The notes under the pieces: generated by a model
The model's database searches: none
The model's input: the letters and a program-made list of their open reading frames with translations, nothing else
What the model was told of the DNA's origin: nothing
Position numbers and translations under genes: made by a program
Shown: piece after piece, positions 15,895 to 24,331 of the stretch
Numbering within the stretch: the first letter of the stretch is position 1
Layout: the number at the start of each line of letters is the position of its first letter
NCBI GenBank assembly: GCA_900542045.1
Contig: UQMI01000026.1
Location: forward strand, 1-47,320
Length of the DNA: 47,320 nucleotides
From: an uncultured Blautia sp.
GTDB taxonomy: Bacteria > Bacillota > Clostridia > Lachnospirales > Lachnospiraceae
Reading direction: 5' to 3'

Positions 15895-16128
15895 ATGTTA
15901 GAGAAAATGCGTGAAATTATTGCAGAGCAGTTAAACTGCGATGCCGATTCCATCACAGAGGAGACCTCTTTCAAAGATGATCTGGGAGCAGACTCTCTGG
16001 ATCTGTTTGAACTGGTAATGGCTCTTGAGGACGAATATTCCGTTGAAATTCCTGCAGAAGAGTTGACGGATCTGACCACTGTAGGCGCTGTAATCGAGTA
16101 TTTAAAGTCAAAGGGCGTAGATATGTAA
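15895..16128 (+). CDS. acpP: Acyl carrier protein
   Basis: 77 residues, the usual ACP size. The phosphopantetheine attachment site is the Ser in LGADSLDLFEL near residue 37. The composition is strongly acidic. It carries the growing acyl chain for all enzymes of the operon. AAAGGAG precedes the ATG. It is followed by a strong terminator, which would give acpP more transcript than the downstream enzymes. The phosphopantetheinyl transferase that converts apo-ACP to holo-ACP may be the one encoded at about 27.7-28.3 kb. Confidence 0.96.
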   Translation: MLEKMREIIAEQLNCDADSITEETSFKDDLGADSLDLFELVMALEDEYSVEIPAEELTDLTTVGAVIEYLKSKGVDM

Positions 16129-16149
16129 GTAAGTCCTTTGGGTCTGTTT

Positions 16150-16197
16150 CTCCATGGGATGACAGCAAAGGTGCGGTTGTCCCATGGAGCTTTTTTT
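16150..16197 (+). terminator. Terminator after acpP (partial read-through expected)
   Basis: A perfect 10-bp stem CTCCATGGGA / TCCCATGGAG is followed by CTTTTTTT. No strong new promoter is visible before fabD, so some read-through is probably required to express the rest of the operon. Confidence 0.85.
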
Positions 16198-16207
16198 AGG
16201 ATGATAC

Positions 16208-16220
16208 TTTGAAAGCCAAA
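16208..16220 (+). promoter_or_regulatory. Second FabT-like site, upstream of fabD
   Basis: ATACTTTGA-AAG-CCAAACTA closely resembles the acpP-promoter site (ATACTTTGA-GTG-TCAAAATA), with one imperfect arm base. It lies 70 bases before fabD. A hairpin GGACAG-GAG-CTGTCC follows at 16229-16243. Confidence 0.45.
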
Positions 16221-16289
16221 CTATTTTTGGACAGGAGCTGTCCTGTCTGAAGACGGCATCAGAGAGAACATAGATTATGGAGAGTGAAA

Positions 16290-17210
16290 ATGAGCAAGAT
16301 AGCGTTTACTTTCCCTGGACAGGGAGCCCAGTATGTGGGCATGGGAAAAGAATTTTATGAGGCATATCCTGTCTGCCGCCAGGTGATGGACTGTGCCAGC
16401 CAGGTGACCGGCCTGTCCATGCCGGAAATCTGTTTTGAAGAAAATGATAAGATCAATATTACAGAGTATACACAGATTGCCATGCTCAGCGTGTCAGCGG
16501 CAATTTTAAAGCTTCTGGAAGAGAAAGGCCTGTATTCTCAGGTAAATGCAGGTTTGAGTCTGGGAGAATACGGCGCCCTGCTGGCGTCCGGAGTGATCTC
16601 TCTGGAGGACGCCTTTGCCCTGGTGAGAAAACGCGGGATCTATATGCAGGAGGCCGTACCGGTGGGAGGCGCCATGAGCGCGGTCCTGGGACTGGATGCG
16701 GCAGTGATCGAACAGATCTGTCAGGAGACAGAAGGAATCGTGTCCATTGCCAATTACAACTGTCCGGGACAGATTGTGATCACCGGAGAGGCAGCTGCCG
16801 TGGAGGCGGCTTCCGGGAAACTGAAAGAGGCCGGAGCCAGAAGAGTCCTTCCCTTAAAGGTCAGCGGTCCTTTCCATTCCGCCATGCTCACAGGAGCCGG
16901 AGAGAAGCTGAGAGAAGCGCTGAAGGATGTGGAGATACGGGAATTTTCCACACCTTATGTGACCAATGTGACGGCACAGTACGTGCGCAGGCCCGATGAG
17001 GTGAAGGAGCTGCTGGTACAGCAGGTATCTTCTCCTGTGCGCTGGCAGCAGTGTGTGGAGGCCATGATCGCAGACGGTGTGGATACTTTTGTGGAAATCG
17101 GACCGGGCAGGACCCTGACCGGATTTCTGCGGAAGATCAACAGGAATGTGAAAGGATTCCATGTGGAGAAGCCGGAAGACATGGAAATTCTGATGAAAGC
17201 ACTGGCTTAA
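16290..17210 (+). CDS. fabD: Malonyl-CoA:ACP transacylase
   Basis: 306 residues. N-terminal [14 protein letters not shown], catalytic Ser in [14 protein letters not shown] near residue 90, and the catalytic His region SGPFHSAML near 195. It transfers malonyl from CoA to holo-ACP. ATG 16290 is preferred over the in-frame GTG at 16284 because GGAGAG ends just before it. Genes from here to accDA are spaced closely in one direction. No fabK/fabI enoyl reductase lies between acpP and fabD, where many Clostridia place one. Confidence 0.96.
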   Translation: MSKIAFTFPGQGAQYVGMGKEFYEAYPVCRQVMDCASQVTGLSMPEICFEENDKINITEYTQIAMLSVSAAILKLLEEKGLYSQVNAGLSLGEYGALLASGVISLEDAFALVRKRGIYMQEAVPVGGAMSAVLGLDAAVIEQICQETEGIVSIANYNCPGQIVITGEAAAVEAASGKLKEAGARRVLPLKVSGPFHSAMLTGAGEKLREALKDVEIREFSTPYVTNVTAQYVRRPDEVKELLVQQVSSPVRWQQCVEAMIADGVDTFVEIGPGRTLTGFLRKINRNVKGFHVEKPEDMEILMKALA

Positions 17211-17236
17211 GAAGCCGGAGAAAAGAGGATATGGAA

Positions 17237-17977
17237 ATGTTAGAAAATAAAATTGCTTTGGTAACGGGAGCAGGCAGAGGAATCGGACGGGAGATCGCCC
17301 TGACACTGGCCCGGGAAGGAGCCACTGTGCTGATCAATTACAACGGTTCCAGGGAACGTGCAGAACAGGTAAAAGAAGAAATTGAGGCGGCAGGAGGCAG
17401 TGCGTTCCTGTACCAGTGTAATGTGGGAGATTTTGCCGCCTGTGAGGAAATGGTAAAGACCATCATCAAAGAACACGGACGGGTAGACATCCTTGTGAAC
17501 AATGCGGGAATTACCAGAGACAATCTGATCATGAAAATGAAGGAAGAAGACTTTGACGCAGTCATTGGGATCAACCTGAAGGGAACCTTCAACACCATCC
17601 GTCATCTGTCCAGATATATGCTGAAGCAGCGGGCCGGAAGGATCATCAATATCTCTTCCGTGTCCGGAATCCTGGGAAATGCAGGACAGGCCAACTATGC
17701 GGCCTCCAAGGCAGGCGTCATCGGACTGACCAAGACCATGGCCCGGGAACTGGCCAGCAGAGGGATCACTGTGAATGCAGTGGCTCCCGGATTTGTGGAT
17801 ACAGAGATGACAGAGGTGCTTTCGGATTCTGTAAAAGAAGCTGTCTGTGCCCAGATTCCTCTGGGACGCTTTGGAAAGCCTTCCGATATTGCCAATATGG
17901 TGGCCTATCTGGCTTCTGATAAAGCGGCTTATATCACCGGTCAGGTGATCAGTGTAGACGGCGGCATGAACATATAG
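17237..17977 (+). CDS. fabG: 3-oxoacyl-ACP reductase
   Basis: 246 residues, a short-chain dehydrogenase. NADPH-binding motif [13 protein letters not shown] at the N-terminus, NNAG near residue 88, and catalytic Ser (INISSVSG), Tyr and Lys (YAASKAG, near 150-155). It reduces 3-oxoacyl-ACP to 3-hydroxyacyl-ACP. I use ATG 17237, eight bases after AGAGG, rather than ATG 17231, which is too close to that site. It sits between fabD and fabF, as in many fatty-acid operons. Confidence 0.96.
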   Translation: MLENKIALVTGAGRGIGREIALTLAREGATVLINYNGSRERAEQVKEEIEAAGGSAFLYQCNVGDFAACEEMVKTIIKEHGRVDILVNNAGITRDNLIMKMKEEDFDAVIGINLKGTFNTIRHLSRYMLKQRAGRIINISSVSGILGNAGQANYAASKAGVIGLTKTMARELASRGITVNAVAPGFVDTEMTEVLSDSVKEAVCAQIPLGRFGKPSDIANMVAYLASDKAAYITGQVISVDGGMNI

Positions 17978-17992
17978 AAAATGGAGGAGATT

Positions 17993-19228
17993 ATGAGAAG
18001 AGTTGTAGTAACCGGAATGGGGGCTGTTACCCCCATTGGTCTGAATGTGGAAGAATTCTGGAATAATGTGAAAGAAGGAACCACAGGCTTTGGAGAAGTG
18101 ACTCATTTTGATACATCAGAGTATAAAGTCCATCTTGCAGCGGAAGTAAAGGGATTCCAGGCAAAGGATTATATGGATCCCAAATCGGCCAGGAGAATGG
18201 CGCTGTTCTGCCAGTATGCAGTGGCAGCAGCCGGAGAGGCCCTGAAGGATTCCGGGCTGAATATGGACGAGGAAGATCCCTTTGCAGTGGGCTGCTCCAT
18301 CGGCTCCGGCATCGGAAGCCTGCAGGAAGCAGAGACAGAGCATGAGAGACTGCAGAAAAAAGGCCCCAATCGTCTGGGACCTCTGATGGTGCCGCGGATG
18401 ATCTCCAATATGGCAGCCGGCAACGTGTCGATCCAGTATGGCTTCCGCGGAAAGAACATCAACGTGGTGACGGCCTGTGCAACAGGTACCCACAGCATCG
18501 GAGAGGCATACAGAAGCATTCAGTGCGGCGATGCAGATGTGATGTTCGCCGGCGGAACGGAAGCCGCCATCTGTCCTCTGGGGCTGGGAGGCTTCGTGGC
18601 TCTGACAGCTCTGTCCACTTCCAATGATCCGAAGCGCTGTTCCATCCCCTTTGATAAGGAGAGAGACGGCTTTGTCATGGGCGAAGGCGCCGGCGTAGTG
18701 GTTCTGGAAGAGTTGGAGCATGCGAAAAAAAGAGGAGCAAGGATCCTGGCAGAGGTAGTGGGATACGGTGCGACGGCAGACGCTTACCACATTACCTCCC
18801 CCATCGAGGATGGGTCCGGTGCGGCAAGAGCCATGGAAAATGCCATGAAAGAGGCAAATGTAAAGCCGGAAGATATTGCATATATCAATGCTCATGGTAC
18901 CAGTACCCATCACAATGACCTGTTTGAGACCCGGGCTATTCACAGAGCCTTTGGGGAGCATGCCGGAAAGCTGAAGGTCAATTCCACCAAGTCCATGATC
19001 GGACATTTGCTGGGAGCTGCAGGAGCTGTGGAGTTTATCACCTGTGTCAAGACCATTGAGGAAGGATTTATCCATGAGACAGTGGGCTATCAGGTGCCCG
19101 ATGAAGAATGTGACCTGGATTACGTGACAGACGGACCGGTACAGATGGATGTGAAATATGCCATGAGCAATTCCCTGGGATTTGGAGGGCATAACGCCAC
19201 TCTCCTGGTGAAAAAGTACAGTGAATAA
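17993..19228 (+). CDS. fabF: 3-oxoacyl-ACP synthase II
   Basis: 411 residues. A KAS II condensing enzyme with the catalytic Cys in [12 protein letters not shown] near residue 163 and the two His residues in [11 protein letters not shown] and [13 protein letters not shown]. It condenses malonyl-ACP with acyl-ACP in elongation. The start is ATG 17993 ([10 protein letters not shown]), since the in-frame ATG at 17981 is itself part of the TGGAGGAG ribosome binding site. KAS III (fabH), needed for initiation, is absent from this cluster. Confidence 0.96.
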   Translation: MRRVVVTGMGAVTPIGLNVEEFWNNVKEGTTGFGEVTHFDTSEYKVHLAAEVKGFQAKDYMDPKSARRMALFCQYAVAAAGEALKDSGLNMDEEDPFAVGCSIGSGIGSLQEAETEHERLQKKGPNRLGPLMVPRMISNMAAGNVSIQYGFRGKNINVVTACATGTHSIGEAYRSIQCGDADVMFAGGTEAAICPLGLGGFVALTALSTSNDPKRCSIPFDKERDGFVMGEGAGVVVLEELEHAKKRGARILAEVVGYGATADAYHITSPIEDGSGAARAMENAMKEANVKPEDIAYINAHGTSTHHNDLFETRAIHRAFGEHAGKLKVNSTKSMIGHLLGAAGAVEFITCVKTIEEGFIHETVGYQVPDEECDLDYVTDGPVQMDVKYAMSNSLGFGGHNATLLVKKYSE

Positions 19229-19241
19229 GGAGGCAGCAGTT

Positions 19242-19694
19242 ATGGAATTTGAGCAGATTCTTTCATTAATAAAGGCAGTCAGTGATTCGCATCTGACCCG
19301 GTTTTCCATAGACCAGGACGGAACCAGGATCGATATGGAAACGGACCGGACAGGAAAGGTAGTGGAGACCGTGGTGGCCAGAACAGAGGCGCCGGTATCT
19401 TCAGAAGCTGCGGAGACGATGCAGGAACAGGCCGGCGCAAACGAGGAAGAGATTCTCAGCGGCAATGTGGTAAAAGCACCTCTTGTGGGAACCTTTTACA
19501 CCAGTGCATCTCCGGAGAGTGACCCTTATGTAAAAGTAGGAGACACCGTTGAGGCAGGTCAGGTACTGGGAATCGTGGAAGCCATGAAGCTGATGAATGA
19601 GATCGAATCCGAGTTTTCCGGAACCGTGACGAAGATATTAGTGGAAAACGAACAGGTGGTAGAATACGGACAGCCCCTGTTTGTCATCGAATAA
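19242..19694 (+). CDS. accB: Biotin carboxyl carrier protein of acetyl-CoA carboxylase
   Basis: 150 residues. An N-terminal docking segment, a Glu/Ala-rich linker (residues about 45-75) and a C-terminal biotinyl domain with the biotin Lys in [11 protein letters not shown] near residue 115. AAGGAGG, which overlaps the end of fabF, gives start 19242. It carries CO2 between AccC and the AccDA carboxyltransferase encoded downstream. Confidence 0.95.
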   Translation: MEFEQILSLIKAVSDSHLTRFSIDQDGTRIDMETDRTGKVVETVVARTEAPVSSEAAETMQEQAGANEEEILSGNVVKAPLVGTFYTSASPESDPYVKVGDTVEAGQVLGIVEAMKLMNEIESEFSGTVTKILVENEQVVEYGQPLFVIE

Positions 19695-19704
19695 GGAGGC
19701 AGCT

Positions 19705-20133
19705 ATGAAACTGACGACAAAAGAGATTATGGAGATTATTCCCCACAGACAGCCGTTTCTGCTGATCGATACCATTGAAGAGCTGGAGCCTGGCGTACGG
19801 GCTGTGGGAAAAAAGTGCGTTTCTTACAATGAGCCGTATTTTGGCGGCCATTTTCCGGGAGAACCGGTAATGCCCGGTGTGCTGATCATTGAGGCACTGG
19901 CCCAGGTGGGGGCAGTGGCAATTCTCAGTGAGCCTGATTTCAAGGGGAAAACCGCTTATTTCGGTTCGATCAATTCTGCAAAGTTTAAAAACAAAGTAGT
20001 TCCGGGAGACGTACTGACTCTGGAACTGGAGATCATCCGGAGGAAAGGCCCCATTGGTGTGGGAAGCGCCAAAGCGGTAAAACAGGACGGGACAGTGGCA
20101 GCGGTTGCAGAGCTGACCTTTGCCATCGGATAA
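19705..20133 (+). CDS. fabZ: 3-hydroxyacyl-ACP dehydratase
   Basis: 142 residues with the hot-dog dehydratase motifs IIPHRQPFLLID and the catalytic segment GHFPGEPVMPGVLIIEALAQ. It removes water from 3-hydroxyacyl-ACP. Start 19705 follows AAGGAGG, which overlaps the accB stop region. Its placement between accB and accC matches the order seen in many Firmicutes. Confidence 0.96.
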   Translation: MKLTTKEIMEIIPHRQPFLLIDTIEELEPGVRAVGKKCVSYNEPYFGGHFPGEPVMPGVLIIEALAQVGAVAILSEPDFKGKTAYFGSINSAKFKNKVVPGDVLTLELEIIRRKGPIGVGSAKAVKQDGTVAAVAELTFAIG

Positions 20134-20152
20134 GATAGAGGAAGGCGATACC

Positions 20153-21496
20153 ATGTTTGATAAGATATTAATTGCAAACCGGGGGGAGATCGCGGTGCGG
20201 ATTATCCGCGCCTGCAGAGAGATGGGAATCGAGACAGTTGCGGTCTATTCAGAGGCGGATCGGGATGCTCTGCATACCCAGCTGGCCGATGAGGCCATCT
20301 GTATCGGTCCGGCTGCGCCCAAGGAAAGCTATCTGAATATGGAGCGGATCTTAAGCGCTACCATCGCCACCGGTGCCCAGGCGATTCATCCGGGCTTTGG
20401 TTTTCTGTCGGAGAACAGCCGGTTTGTGGAAATGTGTCAGAAGTGTCAGGTGGCATTTATCGGGCCTTCCGCGGAGGTCATCCGGAAAATGGGAAATAAG
20501 GCGGAGGCCAGAAATACCATGATGAAAGCCAGAGTGCCGGTTGTGCCGGGCACGAAGGAGCCCGTCTATTCTGCAGAAGAGGGAAAACGGGCGGCAAAGA
20601 AGATCGGATATCCCATTATGATCAAAGCTTCCTCCGGCGGAGGCGGCAAGGGCATGCGGATCGTTGAGAACGAAAAGGAATTCGAGGAAAACTTCCGGAT
20701 GGCCCAGCGGGAATCCGTCAATGCCTTCGGAGACAATACCATGTATCTGGAGCGCTATGTGAAGCGCCCCCGTCATGTGGAAGTGCAGATCATTGCCGAT
20801 AAATACGGACATGTGGTCCATCTGGGAGAGCGGGACTGCTCCATCCAGAGGCGCCACCAGAAGCTGATCGAGGAATCTCCCTGCGACGCGCTTTCCGACA
20901 AGCTGCGGAAGAAAATGGGAGAGACAGCGGTACGGGCCGCCAAAGCAGTGGGTTATGAGAATGCCGGCACCATTGAATTTCTTCTGGATGAATCCGGAGA
21001 ATTCTATTTTATGGAGATGAATACCCGGATTCAGGTGGAACATCCGGTAACAGAGTTTGTTTCAGGCGTGGATCTGGTAAAAGAGCAGATCCGTGTGGCG
21101 GCAGGAGAGCCTTTAAGCTTCAGCCAGAATGATATTCAGATCAGGGGACATGCCATCGAGTGCCGGATCAATGCAGAGGATCCTGTCCGGAATTTTATGC
21201 CCTGTCCGGGTACCATTGAAAATATGCATTTGCCGGGAGGCAATGGGGTGCGCATGGATACGGCCATTTATAACGGCTACACCATACCGCCCAATTACGA
21301 TTCCATGATGGTAAAAGTGATCGTTTATGACAGAGACAGACAGAGCGCGATCGATAAGATGATCAGTGCGTTGGGAGAAGTGGTTATTGAAGGTGTACAG
21401 ACCAATATTGATTTTCAGTATGATATACTGAATCAGAAGGATTTTCGGAAGGGAAATATTACCACCCACTTTATCCCGGAACATTACGGAGAATGA
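20153..21496 (+). CDS. accC: Biotin carboxylase subunit of acetyl-CoA carboxylase
   Basis: 447 residues, normal for AccC. N-terminal FDKILIANRGEIAVRIIRA, ATP-grasp glycine loop SSGGGGKGMRIV near residue 165, EVQIIADKYGHVVHLGERDCSIQRRHQK and the active-site FMEMNTRIQVEHPVTE near 285. It carboxylates biotin on AccB with ATP and bicarbonate. GAGGAAGG precedes ATG 20153. Confidence 0.97.
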   Translation: MFDKILIANRGEIAVRIIRACREMGIETVAVYSEADRDALHTQLADEAICIGPAAPKESYLNMERILSATIATGAQAIHPGFGFLSENSRFVEMCQKCQVAFIGPSAEVIRKMGNKAEARNTMMKARVPVVPGTKEPVYSAEEGKRAAKKIGYPIMIKASSGGGGKGMRIVENEKEFEENFRMAQRESVNAFGDNTMYLERYVKRPRHVEVQIIADKYGHVVHLGERDCSIQRRHQKLIEESPCDALSDKLRKKMGETAVRAAKAVGYENAGTIEFLLDESGEFYFMEMNTRIQVEHPVTEFVSGVDLVKEQIRVAAGEPLSFSQNDIQIRGHAIECRINAEDPVRNFMPCPGTIENMHLPGGNGVRMDTAIYNGYTIPPNYDSMMVKVIVYDRDRQSAIDKMISALGEVVIEGVQTNIDFQYDILNQKDFRKGNITTHFIPEHYGE

Positions 21497-21567
21497 GACA
21501 CTATGAAGAGTAAAAAAGGAAGCGGAAGAACATGGTCTGTTTCCTGCAGTGTCCGGAAAGGAGAAGC

Positions 21568-23277
21568 ATGCCGGAATTAAGGAGCTTTTTTAAAAAACCA
21601 AACTATAAAGAAAAAGGGCAGTCTGCTTCCAATGTGCCGGAAGGACTGTGGATCAAATGTCCTAAATGCGGGGCGATGCTGTATAAAGAAGATGTGGTGC
21701 AGAATCATTATGTATGTCCGAAATGTCAGGGATATTTCCGGATCAAGGCAGGGACACGTATCCGGATGGTGGCTGACGAGGGAAGCTTTGTGGAATGGTA
21801 CCAGGATCTGGAAAGCAGCAACCCTCTGGATTATCCCGGATATCCGGAAAAGATTCAGGCTTTGCGGGAAAAAACCCATCTCCATGAAGCAGTGCGGATC
21901 GGAGAAGCTTCCATTGACGGGATCCCTGTGATCCTGGGAGTCTGTGATGCCAGATTTCTTATGGGAAGTATGGGATATGTGGTAGGAGAAAAAATTACCC
22001 GGGCTTTTGAAGAAGCCACCAGACGGCAGATGCCGGTAATCCTGTTCTGCTGTTCTGGAGGAGCCAGAATGCAGGAGGGAATGGTTTCCCTGATGCAGAT
22101 GGCAAAGACCTCTGCGGCCATTGCCCGGCATACCGATGCGGGACTGCTGTACATTCCTGTGCTTACTGACCCAACCACAGGAGGCGTGACGGCCAGTTTC
22201 GCCATGCTGGGAGATATTATTCTGGCAGAACCCGGAGCCCTGATCGGTTTCGCCGGACCCAGAGTTATTGCCCAGACCATTGGAGAAAAGCTGCCGGAGG
22301 ATTTTCAGCGGGCGGAATTCCTGGTGGAGCATGGGATCATTGACGGCATTGTACCAAGAGATCAGCTGCGGAATACCCTGGCATGGCTGGTAAAATTTCA
22401 TACTGTGAAGAATCCCTGGGGAGTATTTCCACAGGAATCGCCGGTGGTGCAGCAGGAGTTTAAGAAAAAAAGAAAAAGAGGCAGAAAATCTGCGGATATG
22501 AATGCCTGGGACAGAGTGCAGACGGCCAGGAGCAGCAAACGTCCCACCAGCCTGGAGTATATCTATGAAATTTTTGATCATTTCCTGGAGCTCCATGGTG
22601 ACCGGGCGTTCCGGGATGACGGCGCTGTAGTGGGCGGTATTGCCTATCTGGACGGCCAGCCGGTGACGGTGATCGGAATTCAGAAGGGAAAAAATACAAA
22701 AGAAAATATTATCCGGAATTTCGGCATGCCGTCTCCGGAAGGATACCGCAAGGCCCTGCGTTTGATGAAGCAGGCAGAGAAATTCAGAAGACCTGTTATC
22801 AATTTTATTGATACACCCGGGGCATTCTGCGGCGTGGAAGCCGAAGAACGGGGACAGGGAGAGGCCATTGCCCGGAATCTGCTGGAAATGTCCAGGCTGA
22901 CGGTACCGGTACTTTCCATTGTAATTGGGGAAGGAGGCAGCGGCGGAGCACTGGCTCTTGGCGTGGCCAATGAAGTGTGGATGATGGAAAATGCAATGTA
23001 TTCCATTTTATCTCCAGAAGGTTTTGCCTCTATTCTGTGGAAGGACAGCAAGCGAGCCCATGAGGCCGCTGCGGTCATGAAGGTGACTGCCGCCGATCTG
23101 AAGGAAATGGGAATCATCGACCGGGTGATCGAGGAAGAAACCCTGGCCGGAGAAGAAAATTTGGCTGAATTATCCGAGTATATGAAGCTGCAGATGAAGC
23201 GTTTTCTGAAGCGGCAGGAGGGAAAAACTGGTGAGCAGCTGGCAAAGGAGAGATATGCCAGATTTCGGGTGATGTAG
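21568..23277 (+). CDS. accDA: Fused acetyl-CoA carboxyltransferase, beta then alpha
   Basis: 569 residues. Residues about 1-300 are AccD, with the four-Cys zinc finger [12 protein letters not shown] and VCPKCQGYF and the crotonase-fold motif [19 protein letters not shown] basic linker (KKKRKRGRK, about 297-305) leads to AccA from about residue 311 ([39 protein letters not shown]). The two halves form the carboxyltransferase that makes malonyl-CoA. The start 21568 follows AAAGGAG; the frame is open 36 bases upstream without a better signal. Fusion of accD and accA is known in some Clostridia and fixes the 1:1 ratio. Confidence 0.95.
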   Translation: MPELRSFFKKPNYKEKGQSASNVPEGLWIKCPKCGAMLYKEDVVQNHYVCPKCQGYFRIKAGTRIRMVADEGSFVEWYQDLESSNPLDYPGYPEKIQALREKTHLHEAVRIGEASIDGIPVILGVCDARFLMGSMGYVVGEKITRAFEEATRRQMPVILFCCSGGARMQEGMVSLMQMAKTSAAIARHTDAGLLYIPVLTDPTTGGVTASFAMLGDIILAEPGALIGFAGPRVIAQTIGEKLPEDFQRAEFLVEHGIIDGIVPRDQLRNTLAWLVKFHTVKNPWGVFPQESPVVQQEFKKKRKRGRKSADMNAWDRVQTARSSKRPTSLEYIYEIFDHFLELHGDRAFRDDGAVVGGIAYLDGQPVTVIGIQKGKNTKENIIRNFGMPSPEGYRKALRLMKQAEKFRRPVINFIDTPGAFCGVEAEERGQGEAIARNLLEMSRLTVPVLSIVIGEGGSGGALALGVANEVWMMENAMYSILSPEGFASILWKDSKRAHEAAAVMKVTAADLKEMGIIDRVIEEETLAGEENLAELSEYMKLQMKRFLKRQEGKTGEQLAKERYARFRVM

Positions 23278-23278
23278 C

Positions 23279-23307
23279 TTTACGAAAGTCCTTTTTTGCG
23301 GTATAAT
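23279..23307 (+). promoter_or_regulatory. Promoter of the sirtuin-like gene
   Basis: TTTACG (23279-23284), a 17-base spacer and a perfect TATAAT (23302-23307). The resulting leader would be about 130 bases. Confidence 0.65.
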
Positions 23308-23384
23308 AAAAAACAGGAAAAACAGGAAATAAAAAGCGGAGAGGGACATCTGCTTTACCTTAAATCGACAGCAAGACGTGAGAG

Positions 23385-23421
23385 AAGATGCTACAGGCAG
23401 GGCGGCCGCTAGCATCTTTTT
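23385..23421 (+). terminator. Terminator-like hairpin in the sirtuin leader
   Basis: A 9-bp stem AAGATGCTA / TAGCATCTT is followed by TTT, and the sirtuin ribosome binding site (AAGGAGG) is about 10 bases further on. Because a promoter lies upstream at 23279-23307, it may be an attenuator rather than just the end of the fatty-acid operon. Confidence 0.6.
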
Positions 23422-23444
23422 GCATAAGTTTAAGGAGGGTTTTT

Positions 23445-24200
23445 ATGAGTGCAGACAGTAACAGAGGGTACAGAGAAAAACTGGAAACAGTAAAAAAAAT
23501 CTTATTTGGGAGCCGGTATCTGGTGTGCTTGAAAGGACGCAGCCTGAGCAATCTCTGCGGCTGCAGCAATTATTTTAATCCCCGGGATGCCTATGCGGTG
23601 GAGGCAAAATACGGCTATTCTCCGGAGGAAATTTTAAGCGCCAGCTTCTATAATACCCGGGTGGAACAGTTTTATGAATTTTACAAGAATGAGATGATCG
23701 CGGATCTTGGGGAGATTCCGGAAGGTATGAAGGTGCTGGCAAGGATGGAAGAAGCCGGAATCCTGAAATACATTATCACCAGGGATGTATTCTCTCTGGC
23801 AAAGCGTGCCGGATGCAGGAATGTACTGGAGATCCACGGCAATGTTTTTCATAATCAGTGTCCGCATTGCAAGGCAGAGTATCCTATTGAATACATACAG
23901 CAGTCAAAGGGCGTTCCCAAATGTGCCAAATGCGGCACCACGATCCGGCCTAAAATGTGTCTGGTGGGAGAAATGGTAGATAACGATGTGGTAACCCGGG
24001 CAGCAGAGGAGATGACAAAGGCTGATGTGGTGCTGATCATGGGATGCCATATGAATGATTATATGACTACGACTTTTCTTCGTTATTTTAACGGGGAAAA
24101 GGTGATATTGATCAGTCAGGATGAGCATTATCTGGATTACCGGGCAGATATCACACTTTACGGAAATCCTATGGACATTTTGGAGGACCTGGGTGTATAA
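23445..24200 (+). CDS. Degenerate Sir2-fold protein
   Basis: 251 residues aligning with the sirtuin layout. The zinc ribbon is CPHC...CAKC (about 140-168) and the histidine segment LEIHGNVFHNQC (about 130-142) is kept. But the NAD-binding GAGIS loop is replaced by LKGRSLSNLCGC (about 29-40), the TQNID motif by ITRDVF (about 111-116), and the later GTS motif by MGCHMND. Without the usual Asn and Asp, deacetylation is doubtful; it may bind another nucleotide or have a different reaction. ATG 23445 follows AAGGAGG. Its own promoter and leader suggest regulated expression. Confidence 0.75.
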   Translation: MSADSNRGYREKLETVKKILFGSRYLVCLKGRSLSNLCGCSNYFNPRDAYAVEAKYGYSPEEILSASFYNTRVEQFYEFYKNEMIADLGEIPEGMKVLARMEEAGILKYIITRDVFSLAKRAGCRNVLEIHGNVFHNQCPHCKAEYPIEYIQQSKGVPKCAKCGTTIRPKMCLVGEMVDNDVVTRAAEEMTKADVVLIMGCHMNDYMTTTFLRYFNGEKVILISQDEHYLDYRADITLYGNPMDILEDLGV

Positions 24201-24213
24201 TGAATGGCGGTAT

Positions 24214-24298
24214 CCATGGACACAAAAGATTTTGCTGGTTCTAAGGTTTTTTGCCCGCTTATGCGCAAGTTCAGCGGGATAGGATCTTTTGTCCCTGG
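24214..24298 (+). ncRNA. Structured RNA element between sirtuin-like gene and gltX
   Basis: CCA-T-GGACA-C-AAAAGAT pairs with ATCTTTTGTCC-C-TGG around an inner stem CCCGCT / AGCGGG (24254-24278). This gives one long forked hairpin that ends 33 bases before the gltX start. It is not followed by a T run. It may be an mRNA leader structure. It lacks the T-box antiterminator core GGTGG...ACCGCG. Confidence 0.45.
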
Positions 24299-24331
24299 TA
24301 TCATAAGATTTTAAAATCCGGGAGAAGAAAA

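Noticed and set aside
21568..23277. Treating the AccD-AccA fusion as a new architecture
   Set aside because: Fused carboxyltransferase subunits are already known in some Clostridia; the linker and both halves look normal.
24201..24331. T-box riboswitch before gltX
   Set aside because: The structure lacks the conserved T-box antiterminator core and any terminator with a T run.
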